Under the pieces are notes generated by a model, which ran no database searches, was not told where the DNA came from, and saw only the letters and a program-made list of their open reading frames with translations. From Candidatus Aminicenantota bacterium (GTDB lineage Bacteria > Acidobacteriota > Aminicenantia > Aminicenantales > Aminicenantaceae): 64,000 bases of DNA. The stretch spans positions 2,624,225 through 2,688,224 of the forward strand of contig CP070825.1 in assembly GCA_020344415.1 (NCBI GenBank). The letters run 5' to 3'. A program made the translations under genes and the position numbers. Positions 60,560 to 64,000 of this stretch are shown here, one piece after another (position 1 is the first letter of the stretch; each line of letters starts with the position of its first letter).

Positions 60560-61654
60560 CTAACTGCCCTCGTCTCTCTTATAAAAAGGAGTTGGGATAA
60601 CCCTAGCCTTTATCTTTCTATCTCTTATTCCTATTTCAAATTCTGTTCCCTCTCCTGTGTGTCCGATCGGAAGATAGGTTAAACCGATGCTCTTCTTCAA
60701 GTAGGGAGAAAATGTACCTGAGTTTACTTCAGAGACTTTCTCCCCTTTTATATAGACGGGATAATGGGGTCGAGCTATTCCTCTTTCTATAAGTTCGAAA
60801 CCGATAAGCTTTCTCTTGATCCCCTCTTCTTTCTGCCTAAGGAGGGCTTCCCTCCCTAAAAATTCACCTTTATCTAATTTCACCAGCCAACCCAGACCTG
60901 CTTCTAAAACCGTAGTCGTTTCATCTATATCGTTTCCATAAAGCATCAATCTGGCTTCCAGCCGGAGTGTATCGCGTGCTCCCAGCCCTATAGGAAGAAG
61001 GCCATAATCTTTTCCTCTCTCTAAAATAGCCCCCCATATGTTTTCTGGTTTGGAAGAAAGAGTATAAATCTCAAATCCATCTTCTCCTGTATAACCTGTC
61101 CTGGAGACAAGAACATCTTCTTCTGCTATTTTCCCCAAGTTAGCCCTGAAGGGCTTCATCTCCTCTAAATCAATCTCAGTCAATGGCGTGAGAATCTCTA
61201 ATGCCAGGGGCCCTTGAAGCGCAATTTGAGTATAATCATCGCTCTTATTTTCAACTTTTACTTCATAACCTTCTTGATGGCTTAAGATCCACTCATAGTC
61301 CTTATCAGAGTTAGCACAATTGACCACCAAAAGATATTTATTACCATTCAGACAGTAGACGAGAAGATCATCCACAAAGGTTCCTTTGGGAGTGATCAAC
61401 GCTGTGTACTGTGCCTTTCCCGGTATTAGACGAGAAGCATCGTTGGGTGTTAAATACTGGATGAAATCAAGAGCTTGCTTTCCAAGAATGAGTATTTCCC
61501 CCATATGACTGACATCAAAGAGCCCGGCTTTTTCCCTGACTGCCAGGTGTTCCTCGACAATCCCGCTGAATTCGAGAGGCATTTCCCAGCCAAAGAATTC
61601 TATCATCTTACCGCCAAGGCTTTTATGAAAGGAATTTAGACGAGTTTTCTTCAT
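60560..61654 (-). CDS. gcvT: Aminomethyltransferase (glycine cleavage T protein)
   Basis: GcvT transfers the methylene group from GcvH to tetrahydrofolate and releases ammonia. The 364-residue protein has FHKSLGGKMIEFFGWEMPLE, GLFDVSHMGEI, the folate-binding TGYTGEDGFEIYT and GLGARDTLRLEARLMLYGND segments. AGAGG lies before the ATG. It heads the operon gcvT-gcvH-gcvPA-gcvPB-glyQ-glyS. The leader is only about 28 nt, so there is no room for a glycine riboswitch. Divergent from argS. Confidence 0.96.
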   Translation of the reverse strand: MKKTRLNSFHKSLGGKMIEFFGWEMPLEFSGIVEEHLAVREKAGLFDVSHMGEILILGKQALDFIQYLTPNDASRLIPGKAQYTALITPKGTFVDDLLVYCLNGNKYLLVVNCANSDKDYEWILSHQEGYEVKVENKSDDYTQIALQGPLALEILTPLTEIDLEEMKPFRANLGKIAEEDVLVSRTGYTGEDGFEIYTLSSKPENIWGAILERGKDYGLLPIGLGARDTLRLEARLMLYGNDIDETTTVLEAGLGWLVKLDKGEFLGREALLRQKEEGIKRKLIGFELIERGIARPHYPVYIKGEKVSEVNSGTFSPYLKKSIGLTYLPIGHTGEGTEFEIGIRDRKIKARVIPTPFYKRDEGS

Positions 61655-61688
61655 TACAGGCCTCTTATTGAAATTATTTAACTACCAC

Positions 61689-61694
61689 ATTATA
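61689..61694 (-). promoter_or_regulatory. Predicted -10 element of the gcvT operon
   Basis: A perfect TATAAT reads on the minus strand (61694-61689) with a weak -35 in the right place (CGATTT region). Initiation near 61682 gives a leader of about 28 nt with AGAGG before ATG 61654. Confidence 0.45.
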
Positions 61695-61725
61695 TCTTTT
61701 GATGCAAGAAAAATCGGCGCAAGCC

Positions 61726-61753
61726 TTGTTCATCTGGATAAATTTGTTATAAT
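61726..61753 (+). promoter_or_regulatory. Predicted sigma70 promoter of argS
   Basis: TTGTTC (61726-61731), 16 nt, TATAAT (61748-61753) with an extended TG (61745-61746). Transcription would start near 61760, six bases before ATG 61766, and no Shine-Dalgarno sequence fits, so the mRNA looks leaderless. Confidence 0.6.
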
Positions 61754-61765
61754 TAAAAACCAACT

Positions 61766-63703
61766 ATGCTTAAATTCAAAGCCCAACTAAAAGAAGAAAT
61801 AGCCAAAACTCTTAAGGGAAAATACTCTATTGATCCCTCTGAGTTGGAAATAAACTATACTCCTCAGATAAGCATGGGTGACCTGGCCCTGACCTTTCCC
61901 TTTCAATTGGCAAAAAAATTGAAGAGTCAGCCAAGAACTATAGCCCAAGAGGTCATTCCTTTACTTCATGCTCTCAAGGGCATTCAAAAGGTCGAGGTGG
62001 CAGGAGCAGGCTATATCAACCTTTTCATGGATAGAAAAGCCTTTTTCTCTGCAAGGCTTCACTCCCTAAGCAAAACCTCGCTCTCTCAACAAGAAAAAAA
62101 GATCATCATCGAACACACCAATATCAATCCCAATAAGGCTGCCCACATAGGTCATCTAAGGAATGCTTGCCTTGGAGATAGCCTTGGCCGCTGTCTAAAA
62201 TATAAGGGAGAGAATGTGGAGATTCAGAATTACATAGACGACACAGGAGTACAGGTGGCTGATGTTGTCTTCGGCTTCATGGACTTGGAAAAGAAAGGCA
62301 TAGCCGAAATCAGAGAAATCAAGGAAAAATTCGACTTCTACTGTTGGGACCTCTATACCCAGGTCTCATCTTATCTGGAGAAAAATCCCCAAGTTCAGAA
62401 ACGAAGATCAGAAATCTTGAAGAAAATCGAGATAGAAGAAAATCCCGAATATGAAATTGCAAATTATATCTCCCGCCAAATCATCAAAGCCCATCTCAGT
62501 ACCATGAGGAGAATCAACGTCAGCTATGACCTTCTCCCCTGTGAAAGTAGTATTCTGCAGCTACACTTCTGGGAAAAAGCCTTTTCGCTCTTGAAAGAAA
62601 AAAAGGGCGTTTACCTTTCAACTACCGGTGAAAACGAAGGCTGCTGGGTAATGGGGCTTGAAAACGATACAGAAAAGGAGAAAATCATCGTCCGTTCAGA
62701 CGGTACAGTTACCTATGTAGGAAAAGATATTGCCTATCAACTATGGAAATTCGGCCTCTTAGAGAGAGATTTCCATTATGAGCCCTTTATTGAAGAAGAT
62801 GGCAGAACGATCTGGATAACAACAGCTCAACCGAAACCTGATTCTCCTCGGTTTGGAAAGGGAAGCCGAGTATATAATGTCATAGACCAGAGACAGTCTT
62901 ATCTTCAAAAAATTGTCGTCCAGGGACTGAGAGCCTTAAACTACATGGCGCAGGCTGAAAAATCCATCCATTTCTCCTATGAGATGGTTGCCCTTTCCCC
63001 GAAAAGTTTGAGGGAACTTAGCCTAGAAGTTTCAGAAGAAGACAAGGAAAAAAATTTCCTTGAAGTCTCCGGAAGAAAAGGCTTGGGAATAAAGGCAGAT
63101 GACCTGCTGGATAGACTCGAAGAGAAAGCATTAACAGAAGTGGAGAAAAGAAATCCTGAGCTTTCTTCAGACCGACAAACTGGGATAGCCCACGATATTG
63201 CTTGCGGGGCGCTTCGCTATTTCATGCTCAAATTCACTCGGAATTCTCTCATTGTTTTTGATTTCGAAGATGCGCTCAATTTCGAGGGAGAGACAGGACC
63301 TTATCTCCAGTATACACTGGTCCGAATAAACAGCATTTTTCGCAAATTAGAAGAAAGAGAGGGATTTGAGGAGGAAGACATCCAACCACTCATCTCCTCA
63401 GGAAAACTTCCGCTGGATTTATTAACTGAGGCGGAACAGGCAGATTTCTGGGAACTTGTTCTGTATGCATCTCAGTTTGAAGAAGAAATTCTCCATTCAA
63501 TCTATTCTCTGGAATTTTCTCACCTGGCAAAATTCTCCTTCAACCTGTGTCAAAAATTTAATACATACTATCACATCTATCCTGTTTTGGCCGAAAAGAA
63601 TAGAGAGGTTAAGAATATACGCATCTTGACTATCCATTACGTAAAAGAAGTTCTGGGCCGGGCGCTTTCTCTCATGGGTATTCCACGACCAGAACGAATG
63701 TAA
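61766..63703 (+). CDS. argS: Arginyl-tRNA synthetase
   Basis: ArgS is the class I synthetase for arginine. The 645-residue protein has the N-terminal Add-1 domain, the HIGH-type motif NPNKAAHIGHLRNACLGDSL, IQNYIDDTGVQVADVVFG, and SGRKGLGIKADDLLDRL in place of a canonical KMSKS, as in many ArgRS. The C-terminal anticodon-binding DALRD-like domain includes ACGALRYFMLKFTRNSLIVF. It is longer than E. coli ArgS (577) by an insertion near residues 280-400. Its promoter suggests leaderless translation. Confidence 0.95.
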   Translation: MLKFKAQLKEEIAKTLKGKYSIDPSELEINYTPQISMGDLALTFPFQLAKKLKSQPRTIAQEVIPLLHALKGIQKVEVAGAGYINLFMDRKAFFSARLHSLSKTSLSQQEKKIIIEHTNINPNKAAHIGHLRNACLGDSLGRCLKYKGENVEIQNYIDDTGVQVADVVFGFMDLEKKGIAEIREIKEKFDFYCWDLYTQVSSYLEKNPQVQKRRSEILKKIEIEENPEYEIANYISRQIIKAHLSTMRRINVSYDLLPCESSILQLHFWEKAFSLLKEKKGVYLSTTGENEGCWVMGLENDTEKEKIIVRSDGTVTYVGKDIAYQLWKFGLLERDFHYEPFIEEDGRTIWITTAQPKPDSPRFGKGSRVYNVIDQRQSYLQKIVVQGLRALNYMAQAEKSIHFSYEMVALSPKSLRELSLEVSEEDKEKNFLEVSGRKGLGIKADDLLDRLEEKALTEVEKRNPELSSDRQTGIAHDIACGALRYFMLKFTRNSLIVFDFEDALNFEGETGPYLQYTLVRINSIFRKLEEREGFEEEDIQPLISSGKLPLDLLTEAEQADFWELVLYASQFEEEILHSIYSLEFSHLAKFSFNLCQKFNTYYHIYPVLAEKNREVKNIRILTIHYVKEVLGRALSLMGIPRPERM

Positions 63704-63729
63704 CTTTTGCTGATATGGATGAGTTAAGG

Positions 63730-63930
63730 ATTTGTAGAGGCTTGATACATAAAGCCCACATGAAGGAGGTAGGGGCTTGATTTATCAAGCCCACCTTACG
63801 GATGTCATTGCGAGGAATGGAATGACGAAGCAATCTCTTCATTTTTTGTGAGGATTGCTTCGCCCCATCAGGGCTCGCAATGACAAAAAAGATTGTCATT
63901 GCGAGGAGCAAAGCGACGCGGCAATCTTTC
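63730..63930. repeat. Cluster of TCATTGCGAGGA-type dispersed repeats
   Basis: The segment holds TTGTAGAGGCTTGATACATA, a second copy GGGGCTTGATTTATCAAGCC, then TGTCATTGCGAGGAATGG, its inverted partner CTCGCAATGACA (63873-63884), and another TGTCATTGCGAGGAGCAAAG (63895-63914). Inverted partners could form long hairpins. Such GTCATTGCGAGGAG...GCAATCT repeats are known as intergenic repeats in many bacteria. Reading frames across it are by-products of the repeat. Confidence 0.8.
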
Positions 63931-63951
63931 AAAAAGGAGGTCAATCAGAGA

Positions 63952-64000
63952 ATGATTGAAGTCGAATCACTGACCAAAAAATACGGTGATCTAGTCGCCA
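63952..64000 (+). CDS. ABC transporter ATP-binding protein, N-terminal start (truncated by window end)
   Basis: ATG 63952 follows AAGGAGG eleven bases upstream and opens MIEVESLTKKYGDLVA, the typical first strand of an ABC transporter ATPase of the CcmA/GldA kind. Walker motifs lie beyond the window, so the transporter type cannot be stated. Confidence 0.8.
   Translation, partial: MIEVESLTKKYGDLVA

Noticed and set aside
61655..61765. Glycine riboswitch before gcvT
   Set aside because: The leader between the predicted transcription start and ATG is only about 28 nt, and no tandem aptamer pattern is present.
63055..63110. ArgS with a missing KMSKS motif taken as an inactive enzyme
   Set aside because: Many ArgRS lack canonical KMSKS; SGRKGLGIKADDLL occupies the usual place, so activity is expected.
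63672..63944. Minus-strand open frame of 90 codons after argS
   Set aside because: It reads through the TCATTGCGAGGA repeat cluster; the translated 'RHSIPRNDI'/'VIASPDGAKQ' pattern is a well-known by-product of such repeats.
1..64000. tRNA, rRNA or CRISPR loci
   Set aside because: No TPsiC-type GTTCRA arm in a cloverleaf context, no rRNA core sequence and no regularly spaced repeats were seen in any intergenic region.

Overview
The window looks like ordinary chromosome of an AT-rich, diderm, anaerobic bacterium. lpxB and lnt imply an LPS outer membrane and lipoproteins. The soluble heterodisulfide-reductase (Hdr) and 2-oxoacid:ferredoxin oxidoreductase genes imply anaerobic metabolism. The mix of secreted M14 peptidases, a 6-bladed-propeller protein, a DUF6599-like protein, PilZ proteins, eukaryote/archaeal-type ProRS and repeats containing TGTCATTGCGAGGA resembles Acidobacteriota, perhaps Candidatus Aminicenantes. 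That placement is inference from gene content; no rRNA or tRNA gene was found to test it.

Layout. 1-5.3 kb: end of a Lys/Glu-rich protein, a small membrane protein and two tandem secreted M14 metallopeptidases. 5.4-10.6 kb: rpsO-pnp, three pseudopilin-like genes, lpxB. 10.6-13.4 kb (minus): proS-pcm-DUF192. 13.4-16 kb: three related PilZ proteins around a LuxR-type regulator. 16-24 kb: coaE, a deoxyhypusine-synthase-like gene, HU, nfeD-slipin-SPOR, lnt, and prfB with its +1 frameshift. 24-26.4 kb: propeller protein, an IS1380 transposase remnant, mazG. 26.4-32.7 kb: DUF1844, ribF, then pyrR-pyrB-pyrC-rnc-Mth938-like and a Cys-rich protein. 32.7-37 kb: AI-2E-type permease and two paralogous receiver-GGDEF genes flanking a DUF6599-like gene. 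37-41.4 kb: DUF362, AmrS-type radical SAM, membrane spermidine-synthase-like gene.

The centrepiece is 41.5-53.5 kb, thirteen co-directional redox genes: hdrC, hdrB, korD, korA, korB, korC, hdrA, flxD, flxC, flxB, flxA, then a soluble fumarate-reductase-like iron-sulfur protein and flavoprotein. Together they read as a cytoplasmic module linking 2-oxoacid oxidation (ferredoxin), NAD(P)H (FlxA), a disulfide/thiol couple (HdrB) and a fumarate/succinate-type couple by flavin-based electron bifurcation or confurcation.

53.8-64 kb: another PilZ gene, then a minus-strand operon gcvT-gcvH-gcvPA-gcvPB-glyQ-glyS (glycine cleavage plus glycyl-tRNA synthetase), divergent argS, a repeat cluster, and the start of an ABC transporter ATPase gene.

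The most notable non-coding signal is a gap-free motif, CACCCC-N19-GATTGA with a conserved interior, found four times, each time just upstream of a PilZ or receiver-GGDEF gene. It suggests a shared c-di-GMP regulon. Other unexplained elements are a long perfect stem upstream of pyrR, inverted repeats at the hdr promoter, a TGAATAATTCA palindrome family, and several promoters lying almost on top of start codons (apparently leaderless mRNAs).
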